DNA of 64,000 bases from Loripinus fragilis (lineage: Eukaryota; Mollusca; Bivalvia; Lucinida; Lucinidae). The DNA is taken from the NCBI GenBank assembly GCA_964019695.1, contig OZ026514.1, positions 104,194,345 through 104,258,344 on the forward strand, given 5' to 3'. Every line of letters starts with the position of its first letter. The first letter of the stretch is position 1. The notes under the pieces are model-generated. The model had not been told where the DNA came from, ran no database searches, and was given only the letters and a program-made list of their open reading frames with translations. A program made the translations under genes and the position numbers. Shown piece by piece: positions 43,876-56,200 of this stretch.

Positions 43876-44944
43876 CTATAACCAAAATCTCATATGAATA
43901 TCCTTATCTGCAGATTCCATTCTGGGTATTTTATGTATATGCCCACCTTGTTTAAGTTTCTATGATTTGTTAAAGCTGATTCAGAAGGCTCTAATCATAT
44001 CATGACATAGATACATGTATAATAGAACATAACGAAACATAACATAACATCATATAAAATAACATATTTTATTGCATAAAACACATAAGTATGCTTATTA
44101 CATTTACAACATAACATCAACATAAATCAACATAATGTGAACTTTTTCACTATATCATATTTCCTTATTACTTATTTTTTTCTTTGCATTGGTTTCTAGA
44201 TGACAGGAAGAGTCCAGCTTAACAGTGACTCCTCTCCTGCTAATCTGGGCTCAATCTGTTATACATTTCATGCTCAAAACATACCATAATCAAGCTATAT
44301 TATTGTGAGTCTTGAATTATTTCGTTTGACATTTTCTCACACGGTGGCATTCAAACTGTCGCAATTAGTACAATTTATTTAAGAAGAATATAGTCAAATT
44401 TGATTTAATTTGTATTTTTCATATTAATTGATAATGATCCGCAATGTATAAATTTAAATGAGGTTTAAAATACACCTTTCAAATTTAGTTAAAACTCTAT
44501 GTATAATTATGGGCATAGAGCACAATCAAATACCAAAACTATATTTTAACAGATTATAATCATTACCACAACACATTAAAAGGTTTGTGTGTTATTTTGT
44601 ATTCAGCGGTGCTGATACTGGTATCTGATTCTTAAAATTTAAGGGTTACGCGACCCTGGATCACTGCCCTTAGCCATGCAAGGTTCATGAGATGATGCTG
44701 TTTAAAACCTAATCTATTTTCAGCTCTGACAGCATTTTTTTCATCGAAACAGACTTATTGTGCAATTTTGAAAGAGGACAAAGTAGTTCTGCTAAGTCGT
44801 ATTGATCTTCCCATTGTCCTTGGTTTGAATACCATTAGTATGTTTTTGAATACTTTACTTTTATATGTACATTCATAGTCACGGAAACTTTTCCAAAAAT
44901 CACAGTTTGCTAAAGTGACTTTTTCATTTATTACTATTAGACAG

Positions 44945-45215
44945 GGTCAAAAAGTAAGTGAGTATGATTAGGAAATAACACAATCAAAAACTGCAGACCA
45001 ACCCACGGCACCATGAAGAACAGCAACAGGACATTTATATTAACAAGACATCCAAAACACAATAATAGCAAAGCAACCAGCTCTCTCTCTCTTTCTCGTC
45101 AAGATGATTGCAAAACTAGAAAGGACCTAATGTAATGCACACCAAAACAAAGATCAACACGGAGCCACCACAAACAATGGGAGGTACATAAAACAGTAAA
45201 TCAACAACCTTAAAT
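44945..45215 (+). repeat. Dispersed repeat family F
   Basis: GTCAAAAAGTAAGTGAGTATG...AACTGCAGACCAACCCACGG to AGATGATTGCAAAACTAGAA, collinear with 8945-9240. Confidence 0.75.
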
Positions 45216-45289
45216 GTACATATTCTTCAAATTTATGCTGGGTGGTGTCTTGAAGGTACTGTTCGGACCAGCTTGTCCATCTACCTCAT

Positions 45290-45850
45290 ATATGGATCTA
45301 GAGGGGAGGGGGGTTAGGAGTCCAGACCCCGCTGGAAAATCACAAGTGGATATAGGTTTCCTTAGAAATACTGGTACGAACCCACTTCGAGGAGCAATTG
45401 GACCTAGGGTCCAATTGCTTTGATTGTTTATTTGTTTTGTTGCTTTACGTCCCAAGTCAACAGCTATGGTCATTGCGGGACGGTCAGTTCACCTTACCAC
45501 ACTTTTTCCTTGGCAAGCTTGAACAAGCAGTTAACCAGTACTTCGTGCACATACTTTCGCTTGTAACTGACAACAACCCTTCTTGAATGATTCAGCGGAA
45601 GGGAGGAGAATGACCGTAGAAATTATTTCATGATCAATCTCCACGAAAGTATGGGACTGGGCCGGGATCGAACTCGCGACCCCTGGATCTGCAGTCAGAC
45701 TCGCATATGTTGCCAGCCAGACATGTTACCGACTGCGCTACGCGGCCCAATTGCTTCTCGAGGGAGGATCGTACGGCCCTCTGTGAAATACGTTGATGAC
45801 TAAAAAAGGACCAGGATCCCCCTTGATGGATTTTCCTTGATCCGCCCATG
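45290..45850. mobile_element. Family E variant interrupted by SINE family 2
   Basis: ATGGATCTAGAGGGG to GGACCTAGGGTCCAATTGCTT on the left and CCAATTGCTTCTCGAGGGAGG to TTGATCCGCCCATG on the right. The intact equivalent at 58096-58323 has the two halves joined at GGACCCATTGGGTCCAGTTGC. Confidence 0.8.
45421..45746 (-). mobile_element. tRNA-derived SINE family 2, intact
   Basis: The minus strand starts GCCGCGTAGCGCAGTCGGTA (A box region), has GCGAGTTCGATCCCGGCCC (B box) and ends CAAAACAAATAAACAATCA at 45421. It is flanked by the 10-bp direct repeat CCAATTGCTT (45411-45420 and 45747-45756) and sits in the stem of a family E variant. Other fragments: 5600-5848 and 57155-57325. Confidence 0.88.
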
Positions 45851-46984
45851 TACCTGAAATACAAACAGAATATATATCAACATGGTATGTTGGTATTCCT
45901 ATTTAGTACCAAATCAAAAATGATGTTATTTTTTTTATATTCTAATGTTTGATTATATGTTGTATCACTGCCTACAAAATTATAGAACACACAGCTTTCA
46001 GACTGTCAATTGATCACTTTGATCACCGAAACCTAGACAGGCTGTCGCATGTGGGTGCAAATGATCAAACCATCTGTAAATGGCAAATGTCTTTAGATTT
46101 TTTCCCCTGGCTTCTACAATATGATATATAGATCAATGAAGCTGTAAGGAAATAGATGGTGTCTTGAAGGTACTGTACTGACTAGATTGTCCATACATAT
46201 TGTCCTGATGCTCGGACCGCTTCTCCATACATAATGGCTATATAGTATACTTACTTAGACACTTATCTGTGTGACGGTAGGAGAGAAAAAATCAGTAGTT
46301 CAAACTGCGTTATAAGAGAAAAAGCATTTTTGTAGTTTTTTTGCTGCTGTCGCTTTAGGTACTTATGAATTAGCGCTCCCCCTAAGAATCAGGTAGGTCC
46401 TATAAAATGCTGATGAGTGACTTTTTTTCAGAATACTGAAAAGTATATCCCTTGTGTTTCCTTATGACAAAAATAAAATAATTTGCAGCTCGATGAATAG
46501 TTTGAATATGATTTGGTGTTGCAAATAGTACTTTAATTAATATGGTTATCCTTCTTAAAATTTGAGCTGGAAAAGAAATTATGCGACAGATGTTTACTTC
46601 AAACAACAATCAATTAATTTTGTCTTTGATCACGTGGTTATGACGTCATTCAAATACAACCGTAATGGCGAGCTAATAAATTTAGCGATATGGCCGTTAT
46701 TATATTTACATTTCACCAGTCGATGAGCGCTATAAAATTCTTGTCGGTCTTTTATGATAAATTTATAATAAATGTTCAGTTATTTGTGGAAGTCCGCGGA
46801 AATTAGCCCCTTAATATGTTATATAGGACCCCAATAAAACCACGTCTGGCAACCGCCAAGACACTGTCGTTTATTGACAAAAGTTCGTCTACAAACATAA
46901 ATATAGATATATGAAAATGATCCGATACCCCATAAATGTCCCTTTCTAAAGACTGCGATCATCCTGAGTATGCAAACTTCTCAC

Positions 46985-47145
46985 TTTAAGTTTAAGTTGT
47001 ATGTAATCAATGTTAGAATGCACGCCTACACAAAGGACTTGTTGATGACCAAAGAAGGTACTGATAGGAATGAACATATGCACAGGCTTGATAATCATAT
47101 GTGTTGGTCGCTTATGATATTCGTGCATTTTTTGAGGATACAACT
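46985..47145 (-). CDS. Possible exon, unknown family
   Basis: The minus strand has acceptor CTAATCAGTTTTAG before 47145 and donor GTGAGA after 46985; 53 open codons, phase 1 to 0 (LYPQKMHEYHKRPTHMIIKP...). The end phase fits 41300-41539. Not in any repeat found here. No homology; weak. Confidence 0.2.
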
Positions 47146-47489
47146 CTAAAACTGATTAGAATGTTGTAACGTTATGTTACGTGAAATGTGACAACAGAGA
47201 AAAGATGAAAGCAATATACCATCATCATAAATTAATGAAATTGTGTTTATTAGAAAAGTTAAACACCACCAGAGCTTTTCTTGCGTTTAAGGACTAAGCT
47301 TGATAAATGATAATCATGACGCCAGACCTGGTATAGAAATAGAGCGCGAACAGCAGCAGCAGGCTAGCAATAATAAAAGAGTTGTTATCCTGTAGTGGTG
47401 ACAATAGCAATGACGTAGCTAGAACGCTGAAAAAGTTACGCACATCAAAGGGAGACTACAGTATCAAGCAATGATTCTCTACAATTTTC

Positions 47490-47566
47490 AAAATGGGAAC
47501 TTCTCTTAAAGAAAAGAATTTGCTCCCAGAGGGAGCGAATTCTTTATTTAAGAGCAGTTCCTTAAG
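47490..47566. repeat. Palindrome
   Basis: GAACTTCTCTTAAAGAAAAG...TTTGCTCCC and GGGAGCGAATTCTTTATTTAAGAG pair with few mismatches around AGA. Confidence 0.75.
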
Positions 47567-47725
47567 GTATGGAAAATCACTTTTACCACATTAGGTGAGC
47601 TCCCTTGAGTGTTACTATTTTTATTACACACGTGCAAATACTGCGTAATGGGAGCTACGCCAATGAATGAATAGTGAGAGAAAATGAGGAGACAGATACC
47701 CATACTACACCAAACACACATAGTA

Positions 47726-47728
<3 letters not shown>

Positions 47729-47773
<45 letters not shown>
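47729..47773 (+). repeat. (CT)n microsatellite
   Basis: About 22 CT units, followed directly by family F sequence (GGTGATTGCAAAAACTAGAAAG). Confidence 0.97.
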
Positions 47774-47777
<4 letters not shown>

Positions 47778-47922
47778 AGGTGATTGCAAAAACTAGAAAG
47801 AACTCCAGGGACTACACCACGAAACATGAAACTACTGGCTTAAGTACTGCGTGCGCCCCTGTTTTTCTACAGTGTGCGATGTGAATAATAAGCTTAGGGC
47901 ATCCTGAAAACCTGGCAGTTAG

Positions 47923-48010
47923 AGTGATAAAATGCGAGGCTTGCCGAGCATTTTATCTCTTTTTTGCAACGAGTTAAATTAATATAATAATACAGGCGCA
48001 CGAATGTTAG
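47923..48010. repeat. Family N repeat with GAGGCTTGCCGAG hairpin
   Basis: GATAAAATGC-GAGGCTTGCCGAGCATTTTATC, then CTTTTTTGCAACGAGTTAAA and AATAATACAGGCGCACGAATG matching the right half of 3129-3240. Confidence 0.7.
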
Positions 48011-48424
48011 ATTTTGTTTATCACATGGCATTAAATTTCTTGATTTAAAGATTGCATTTTGGTATGAGAACGTCATTATTTTGCAACCTTTTACGCCAAG
48101 TTGAAATGGGCGTAATTATGTTTGTAAACCACAAGTGGTTTATTCGATTTTATTGCTTGGCGTTATAACACTCTCAGGTGAGTAAAGCATGAAAAATGTT
48201 TAATAACTTCGTACTCCGTCCGTCCTCTGAATAATGTTCAGATTTCAAACAAAACAATCAGATACATGTAAAAACAGGCTTTGTAAATATGATTTGTTTA
48301 ATCAATCAATTATTTTAGTCAGTTTTGTTGGAGAAAGTCAATAGCGATTACAAAAAACACAAAAACACCCATTCATGTATCTATACGATTTCTGACCAAC
48401 ACTAGTTGGCTGCAAAATTGTCCT

Positions 48425-48595
48425 AGTCAAACAGCGCAGACCCATATCAGACTTTCTGAAGAAGCAGTCTGAACAGGTTCTTCCCTGTTTGCTAATGTGA
48501 TATGCATTTTGTGAATTCCAGCCCTGGTAACCAACATTTTATTTAAGAACAGAGAGAGAAAAGTGTTCGAAATTTTAGAACCTTTACCGTAAGTG
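48425..48595. repeat. Family B, long form
   Basis: Hairpin CAGACCCATATCAGACTTTC/...GAAGCAGTCTGAACAG, then CCCTGGTAACCAACATTTTA...GAAATTTTAGAACCTTT as at 6147-6212. Confidence 0.65.
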
Positions 48596-49334
48596 CTTAT
48601 CCTCTCTGTGGCCAGTTTTACCATATTGAACGCTGTTACGAGAGATTATAAGGATTACTAAAGCACTCTGCGTTTCAAGTTGTTTTAGATCTCTGTCAAT
48701 ACAACAGAGAGCCGGGTCTTCACACATACTCAACTTTCAACAGCTCATCTAGCACCAACCCTACAAAAATCAAGTGCTCCCTGCTCTACTTATAGTGTTT
48801 CTCGATATTCCTCATCTAGATACAAAGTACCGCATCAGGAGAAAAACTGTCCTGGATACTACCCTAATGGTGCGTGTAAATACTAGCTAACGTCAGCGCT
48901 TTACTGATGCTTTTCATCAAAGCTTGGTACTATTCTGCTTCAAAAGCGAAATGCACATGTTCATAACAGCCTGCCCACGTGCATGCGGACCCATGCATGG
49001 TCAATTGGTATTTCTTCAATGTGAAGCTTTATCATGGTATGGCTAAAATATTTCTATTGAGGGTTTGATAGTTTGCCCTCAACATGAGGGCATAATTAAA
49101 ATGTTTGTGTGTATGGAAGAAGTAGTCATTGGATAGATAGTTATAATGAAGAGTTTTCAAATGCTTAACAAGTACACCACTTGAAACTGTAGCAGTTTAA
49201 GAGGCAACAAGGACATGGGTAAATAAATGAAGAAATAACGATATAGATACGCGTAAAAATTAATTTGCATATACTTTACACAAGTGTGTCACTTGAATTT
49301 GTAGCGAGTGCATGAGATTTCCAACAATTTGGTA

Positions 49335-49410
49335 TTTGCGACCAGCAAAGCCTCAGACCAGCCTGCGCATACGCGCAGTCTGATCAGAGCCTTTGCTTGT
49401 CGCTTGAGTA
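49335..49410. repeat. Family C/G core hairpin
   Basis: GCAAAGCCTCAGACCAGCCTGCGCA and TGCGCAGTCTGATCAGAGCCTTTGC pair around TACGC. The flanking block ATATACTTTACACAAGTGTG...GTAGCGAGTG occurs on both sides (49269 and 49549), a ~280-bp direct repeat. Confidence 0.65.
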
Positions 49411-49669
49411 TTCTATGATTGTTAAGCTACTGACCGAGCGTCATTTGGAGTTTCTAAGCTTAAAAGGAGGCTGTACAGGCTCATCTGAGTCTACACTTGT
49501 CAAAATGTCAAATTGTTGGAAATCTCATGCACTGGCTCAATTTGCATATACTTTACACAAGTGTGTCACTTGAATTTGTAGCGAGTGAAGTGTTGTTAAG
49601 AACAAAATCAAATAAATTAATAACAACATAGATACTCAGTGTAATTATGTGTTACTCTTAAATCCCCTC

Positions 49670-50040
49670 TATTCACATGCGCTGTTTTCTTCCACCTTCG
49701 CCAATAGAAAAAAAACACACCCTTAAGCTCGTGTTGGAAGCAACTTTTCCCACTTTATTTCAGAGCAGACACTGTTTTAACCCATGTCAAGTTTCACTCA
49801 CCCCATTTCGCCAAGGAAAGACAGATATTTAAAGCATGCAATAACATCTTTCGATTTCCCTTTCACCCATTTTCACATTTTGACCGATTGATGATAGACC
49901 TTTAACACACGCAAAAAATACTTTTCCTCCAAATTTCCCCATAGAAGAAATATGTGCCCAAGGGAATCAGACTTACAGTTAATAATGTAAGAAACCCTTT
50001 CTCTCACTTTCACCAATATAATTTGTCCACACGTAAGGAG
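49670..50040 (+). other. Pyrimidine-rich non-coding stretch
   Basis: Long C/T-rich runs with few G (ATCCCCTCTATTCAC, TTTCCCTTTCACCCATTTTC, TTTCCTCCAAATTTCCCC). No repeat partner or coding frame seen. Confidence 0.4.
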
Positions 50041-50089
50041 CTTCCCCTCTCAATTCATGCTGCTGTTAATTTATTTTAGTTTTATTTCG

Positions 50090-50175
50090 AAAAATTCTCT
50101 CATGAATACCTCAAGAGTGTCAAACAGTTTGGTCCAGATCTGGGTCCAATCTGTTTGCAAAGGTTATTAAAGAGC
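50090..50175. repeat. Partial family A hairpin
   Basis: AGAGTGTCAAACAGTTTGGTCC and ATCTGGGTCCAATCTGTTTGCAAAGG without the distal ends. Confidence 0.55.
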
Positions 50176-50523
50176 TAAACAAGTGCCTCGAGTTACCAGT
50201 AACCTAGTCACCAATAGTAAAATCTGATTAGCTGCTGTTCTGTGTGACATTTCTAGTCTTTTATATGTCACCAGTCTGTGGATTAATGCATACTAACAAA
50301 AAGAAAGAAAATCTAATGATCATAAATTTCAGTATATCTCTGTATTCAACTGTTGTGGTTTGAACCGAACATCTTGCTGTCCGTACTAGTGTTGTGATTT
50401 TGTTATTGTTAGCTCATTGTTCATTGATATGTGCGAGGGTGTCGTGTTTGGTCCATACTTTGATATATAGGTCTTTGCTCTTTCTAGTTTGACAATCATC
50501 TCGCTGAGGAAGAGACTCAAACT

Positions 50524-50594
50524 CAAATAAAGCGCAATGATTGGCTGCTTGCGGACACGTGTCCGCAAGCAACCAATCATTGCGCTTTATTTTG
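50524..50594. repeat. Palindrome family K, copy 2
   Basis: About 35-bp arms, no loop, centre GCGGACACGTGTCCGC. Arms match 24667-24742. The two opposite strands therefore encode the same spurious peptide start. Confidence 0.88.
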
Positions 50595-51443
50595 TGCCAC
50601 GTTTTTTTATGTGTGGTGTTCTTCCTTTTACGTGTGTATTTTTTTCCATTTCTAGTGCATTTTCCTCTGGTGTCATAAATTTTGTTGATTATGGCATTTC
50701 ACTTGTTTTTTTATGTTTCATGTGAAACGATTCAAACGAAATGTCAAGTATAATTTTCAGAAACTGAACTCTGATGTCATGCAATGTGCCATATGTTGCA
50801 TTTAATCTCTGAAAGAGTCCACTGGTCCTGTCCTGTCTTAAGCAAATTGTGACTTGAGTGTGGCTTCACCTGAAGGAAAAGGACTGACCTCTTGGCTCTT
50901 GTTTGTGATGTTTATTGTGATTTTGTTACCTTCCAACCTGGTACAGGTGTGGTACTTGATTGTATCGATCCCCGAGCCTTGCTGTCTTTCTTACTTTGAA
51001 ATTCATGCAATGAAAAAACAAAGCACATTTCAAACAAAGATGTGATTCCATACAGATTAAGGTCTGATTTTGATATCAATTCTGACACCATTAATGCTAT
51101 AAACGTTGTATTGTTTTTAAGGAAGTATGTATGATGTGACAATGAGCGAGACTGTTTAAACTAGGAACAATATAATTCCGAACTCTTAATAAAGCGATGT
51201 AACAAACAAACGATTCATTATAGGCTCTATTGATTCGCTTAAAACATTGTAAACATATAAAGTGGTGTTAGAAAACAAGATAAGAGAAATTGTTTGAAGA
51301 AATTAAGAGTTGGCTAAAATGATAGATTTATTTCCAATATAATCACGATCTCACTGAGACACACACTCAACTTATTACCTGTATCAGTTCGATCTTAAGA
51401 GCTGCAACAGTTCGTTACAGGTATAATCGAATAGGCAATATTA

Positions 51444-51597
51444 AGCTAGAATAGTTCGTATAAATGCAACACACAGAGCTGGAATGCCTTTTTTCTTCGT
51501 ACAAATGCGATACCCAGAGCCAGAATGCAGTTTTTCGTATAAAAGTGACACGTAAAGCTAGAATGCATTGTTTCGTATAAAGGCTTAACACACAGAG
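51444..51597 (+). repeat. Minisatellite, four ~38-bp units
   Basis: Units start with AGCTAGAAT or variants at 51444, 51477, 51518 and 51556, each followed by TTCGTATAAA and CACACAG or a variant. Confidence 0.8.
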
Positions 51598-51930
51598 TAC
51601 GTTTCGCGCAAATTCATTTTGCAATAGTACGAAGCATTGCGTTCTAGTTCTGTTAGACAGGCTCGTTTAACTTCGGTTTTGGTTCATCATGAACATTTAA
51701 AAGCAGTGTGTACGCGTATTAATAAATCGGGCAAAGTCAATTATAATAGCTGCCTTATTTTGGTTTTGAATTCACACACAGAGTTCATAAGTCAGACGGG
51801 AAGGGAGGGGACTAAATTTGGCACTCTGCTATTAAACACTGTCCGAGGAACATATATTACTGGCATTCGCTATTAATAAAATCTTATTCTTTTTAACTTG
51901 AATAGCGAATTAGCTACGTGCATAGGAAGG

Positions 51931-52051
51931 ATACCCAGTAGGCACATGTTGTCATGATAACGTCACATTAACGTAGATGCAACGCCATAACGTCGCATCG
52001 ACGTAGATATGAAGTTGTTTTCGACGTTACAGTTATGTGCCTGCTGGGTAT
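51931..52051. mobile_element. Short TA-flanked MITE, 121 bp
   Basis: Ends ATACCCAGTAGGCACA and TGTGCCTGCTGGGTAT, 15 of 16 complementary. The interior repeats ATAACGTC and CGTAGAT in an imperfect palindrome. TA at each boundary. Confidence 0.82.
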
Positions 52052-52138
52052 ATTGTCCCCTCAGAAGCTTAAAATAAAAGTTGTTTCTCACCTGTTTCTT
52101 TCAAGTGACAGGTTTATTTATACTAAATTCCAAGTGCA

Positions 52139-52471
52139 AAGGTCTGGTATTTATTTGACTTTTACCGTTGCTATAGTAACGACATAAGATAGAAAGATGA
52201 AGTTTGTCATTTTGGACCAAATTGAGGCTTCAGAAGACCGTTTTTTCAGAGTTGGATATCATGTTGTAGAGCTGGATACTAAATTGCTATTTTATATGTT
52301 GCATTGTCTACGTAATTGTTATTGCCTACTAAAATATATGTGCTCCAAGTTAACGTCTCTGTCAAAAGTCTCAAATTTGGTATAAAATGACAATTTTCCT
52401 ATTTTAAGCCTATTTCTGAAGTCATTTTCTGTTACCATAACAACAGTAGAAGTAAATACCACACTTTTACA
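52139..52471. mobile_element. Long-TIR element (family Q), ~333 bp
   Basis: TCTGGTATTTATTTGACTTT...GTTGCTATAGTAAC pairs with GTTACCATAACAAC...AGTAAATACCACAC, and TGTCATTTTGGACCAAATTG pairs with AAATTTGGTATAAAATGACA further in. A 62-codon frame inside is a by-product. Confidence 0.75.
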
Positions 52472-53153
52472 TTTAAGCTATTTTTTCTTTTCAAATATTT
52501 CAATCTGTCAGAAATAAGACTTGATTCATATAAATTCATATAAATTATCAAGTCTTAAGCCATAAATGCTCGGGGACTAGGAAAGATGCTACATATATTA
52601 CCATTCGCTGCGAACAAACCTAATACTTTTACATAATATCTAAATCTGTTCCCGTCAAACCAACCATTCCATCACAAGGAAGTAGAACCCCCCTGCCAAT
52701 CTGACATACTGATAGTTTATATCATAACCCAAACTAATGGGCAGATTTGTTAACAATGCCTTACACTATCTCTCCGCAGGACTTGCGGGGATAGATAGTG
52801 CCTCGCAGTATCAGTCTTATATCAGTATTGCCCAACGGAAAAGATAAAATTGTATACTCACGAACACCTATTCACACTGGGTCTGCCCCTCTGTAAACAA
52901 TGGGACAATTTCTTACCCATCTTCGTTTACTCTGTTTATAACTGTCTTCTGATAACACGATAATGGGCGATTAAAGGAGCGGAAGTTGATAAATGAATGA
53001 TGGGATATGTGTGATAGTGTATCTAGCCGCAATGTCGTATTCACGCTGTTTTGATGTCTTCCTAATTTGTGCTGTCTAATCTTTTTCTTCATATCTGAAT
53101 CGAAAATTAGTTTAAAACCACTAAATATTTGATTATACTACAGTACATAAACG

Positions 53154-53364
53154 CAGGGACGGATCCAGGATTTCTGGAAAGGGGGTTCATATGTATAAAG
53201 GTGTAAGGGTTCGCTCTGCTAGTTTTAATTCATTTTTCTTACATGTCTCATGAAATTGAAATCATTTGGTCTGACTGAGACCAAATTATTTCATTTTCAT
53301 AGGATATTTAAAAACGAGGGCGGGAAGGGGGAATCAAGCGAACCCCCCTCTGGATCCGCCACTG
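53154..53364. mobile_element. TIR element with GGATCCAG ends
   Basis: Ends CAGGGACGGATCCAGGA and CTCTGGATCCGCCACTG, inner palindrome AATCATTTGGTCT/AGACCAAATTATTT. The 3' terminus reads as CAGTGGCGGATCCAGAG, hAT-like in style; no target duplication found. Confidence 0.7.
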
Positions 53365-55030
53365 TTTGTCCTGCATAATGAGCATGGCATCCCCATGCCC
53401 CGTTTTTCATAAGTCTTAGTTCAGTATACCACGGGCAGCATAACATGATTCTACCCTTTATGCCAAAGAGCTAATATCTATAATCGCTGTATTTGCTTAT
53501 ATTGTTTTTTTTATATGAGGTATTTTTTTTTATTTCTTTAACAATATTATATGTTTATCTAACGCTCGAAGCACGTTACGTTCGTATGTATCCCAGCTTC
53601 AATTTTCAGTTAAAACTCACACCAGAAAAATGGATAAGATATTGATTGACCATAAGCGGAGGGACAAAGCAATATATCCGAAGCAAACCTATGATAAAAG
53701 CTACCTAAATGTCGAGTGCAAATCCATTGCTGTCATATGTGACGCTTGGTTGTCAAATGGTATAAATTAGGAGACTCTGCAATAGCTCTCAAATTTCTAG
53801 GTTTGTTTCTTAATTTGGATAACCACTTGAGATTCTTTAAATGCGACAAAACAAACGCAACTGTAATAAATGGTTTGACATTTGTTTGTATTTGCGTCCA
53901 ATGTTTAAGATACTTGAGTTAATTGCCCAAGGACCGGTCAGCCGACAGTTACTCTAATGTTTTCACCATTATTACCTTCTGCCATTCTCTAACCTGTGAC
54001 TCCCTAATGTCCATCACCCACTTAAAAACCAAATTTCGTCATGGCGAAATGTTCTTTTAACAATAGATTGTGCAGTAACATTCCGAGTGTAAACAAACCT
54101 AAGTCGGAATACCTTGGTTCTCGACAGGAAACCACATCCATTCTACAATAGGGTAACAAGGTGACGACAACGGTTTATGTCACCATCTTTTTGCCATCAG
54201 GCTGACATTCTGCCCTTCTCAGTTTGATAAATGACAAACGTTACTAATTCCTTTCACAAAATGTAAATTACCCAAGCGTAAACGACCCTTTCCATATACT
54301 GATTTTCTATAAAAAAAAAGCTTTACTTTGGTTTTTATCACTTCTTTCCGACAGTTGCCGAGTAAACTCCAGAAAAAGCCCTGTATAAATACACGGTCAG
54401 CTTTCTAATACAAGAAAAGATGTACTTGGTTTTCTTATACAAAAAATTGTATTTCATGTGTATATACGATACATGTGTATAAGTGACATGTCCAGTTTTT
54501 TTGGGGGGAAACTGCAAAATAACAGAGACTTTAAGCTACTCCTTATGACTCTACTTAGTAACTTACTCTTTGGATCTGACAATCCAAATAACTTAGATCA
54601 CGCAAACTTGATGTTAAGGGATCAGTCCAGATGATGTCCACTATAATTATCTCCGGTATTGAAAGGCTAAACAACCAACATATTTTCCTTGGACTTGTTT
54701 TTGGTAGTGAACGAATACAACCTAATTTTTAGTATGTATTTGGCTTTGTTTAAAATGCTTCTGCTAAAATTGACTGCTTTCCGCCTTGCTATTTGATGGC
54801 TAGAAGCAGCAAAAACAACAAAAATAGCAGAGAAAAATAAAAACCTACTTCATAATATATCATGAAGAAATAAGAAATGCAGATTTACAAATAGGCCACT
54901 TTTAATAAGTTTTATCACTCTCATTAATACTATATATCTCAGACCAATGAAACTTTCTATTTTAGCTACATACAATATAGTCAGGATAGTCAATTGTATA
55001 TATTGTACAGGTTATTATTCTTTCTCTGAT
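53365..55030. other. Unassigned non-coding stretch
   Basis: No open frame of note, no repeat family shared with the rest of the window and no RNA gene recognised. Confidence 0.4.
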
Positions 55031-55044
55031 GATCGATTTTGTCC

Positions 55045-55140
55045 TAGCAAACCGTGCAGACTCTGATACAATGCCACGTTTCATCTGGGTCTTCACTGTT
55101 TTCCAAATTACCCGTTTATAGGGTTTCCGGTCTACAAAGG
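55045..55140. repeat. Hairpin (CAAACAGTAAAGACTC family), copy 2
   Basis: ACCGTGCAGACTCTGATACA...CATCTGGGTCTTCACTGTTT then ACCCGTTTATAGGGTTTCCGG; inverted counterpart of 32190-32320. Confidence 0.6.
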
Positions 55141-56200
55141 ATTCAAAAGAGAAATTTTCTTCGATGTCTTAGGTTTTTTTTCTGTTGTTATTTGTTCTTT
55201 GCTTATCGTTTCACCACTTATATCTTCGTATTAAAGTGTGTGTCTTGTTTTTGTTGTGATGTTTTGTGTTCTTTTAAGTGTCGTCATCATCTCGCTGAGC
55301 TGCCGGCCAATTTGCCTTGATTGTGTCTGTAACGTGCTGGTTGAACTCTTGTACGACCTTTTCCTCTTGCAACCATAGTATATTGCCCAGCATATGCTAT
55401 TTTGGTTCTTATCACATATGCACAAAAGTCCCTTTTAAACGTCCAAGCTGGTGTATATAGCTGGACTAGAGGTCTATTGTTTGATCCGAGTCCTTACCTT
55501 ACAACCATACGCTATGTAAGCGAGCAGCCTGAGCCTTCGTTGCTCGATAATGCGATAAGTACACATGTATCAAAATATCATGTGCTGATTCATATGTTTT
55601 ATGAGGTAACTGGTCAGAATGTTCAGATTAAAACATGTTGTTTTTATCGTAGGGAATAATATACATATCCTGATGCAATTCCACGTTCTGTAGCATCTCG
55701 ATATATCATGGTCGCTTGCGGTTTCCAGTCAAGTATTGCGAAACTTAAGCAGAGGAAGAGGCGAGACTTTTTCAATGACTTGGCTCAAACGTGACCAGCG
55801 AATATACTCGTAACAATGGTAACGCCCGCCTGTTTTGAGAAAAGAATCTATTGTGGTTTTAAATTCGACAAAAGTTAAGTTTAATAAATTTCTACCCACC
55901 TGCCTCACATCTATGGGATAACTCGGGTGAAAAATTATGTGTAATAGGTGTGAATGGATTATGTGGGGAATTAAATAACCAGCTAGATGATGACAGAATG
56001 GGACAATACGACATTGCTATCTATTATCGTGAACTGGGTAGTATAATGAGATTCCATGCGCTTCGCTACATTAGCCTTAGTGCTATTGAGATTAAAAAAG
56101 CGTTGGCCCTCTAAATCTACCCAAAGACATAAAATAAATAGAAAATATAGAGCCCAAGAAAGCTGATCCAACAACGGAATCATGGATAATGATGTGGCCA

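Noticed and set aside
47548..47884. Frames with RERERE and SLSLSL runs
   Set aside because: Translation of the (CT)n microsatellite on either strand.
50386..50725. Opposite-strand frames starting with the same peptide MIGCLRTRVRKQPIIALY
   Set aside because: Produced by the loopless palindrome at 50524-50594, which reads identically on both strands.
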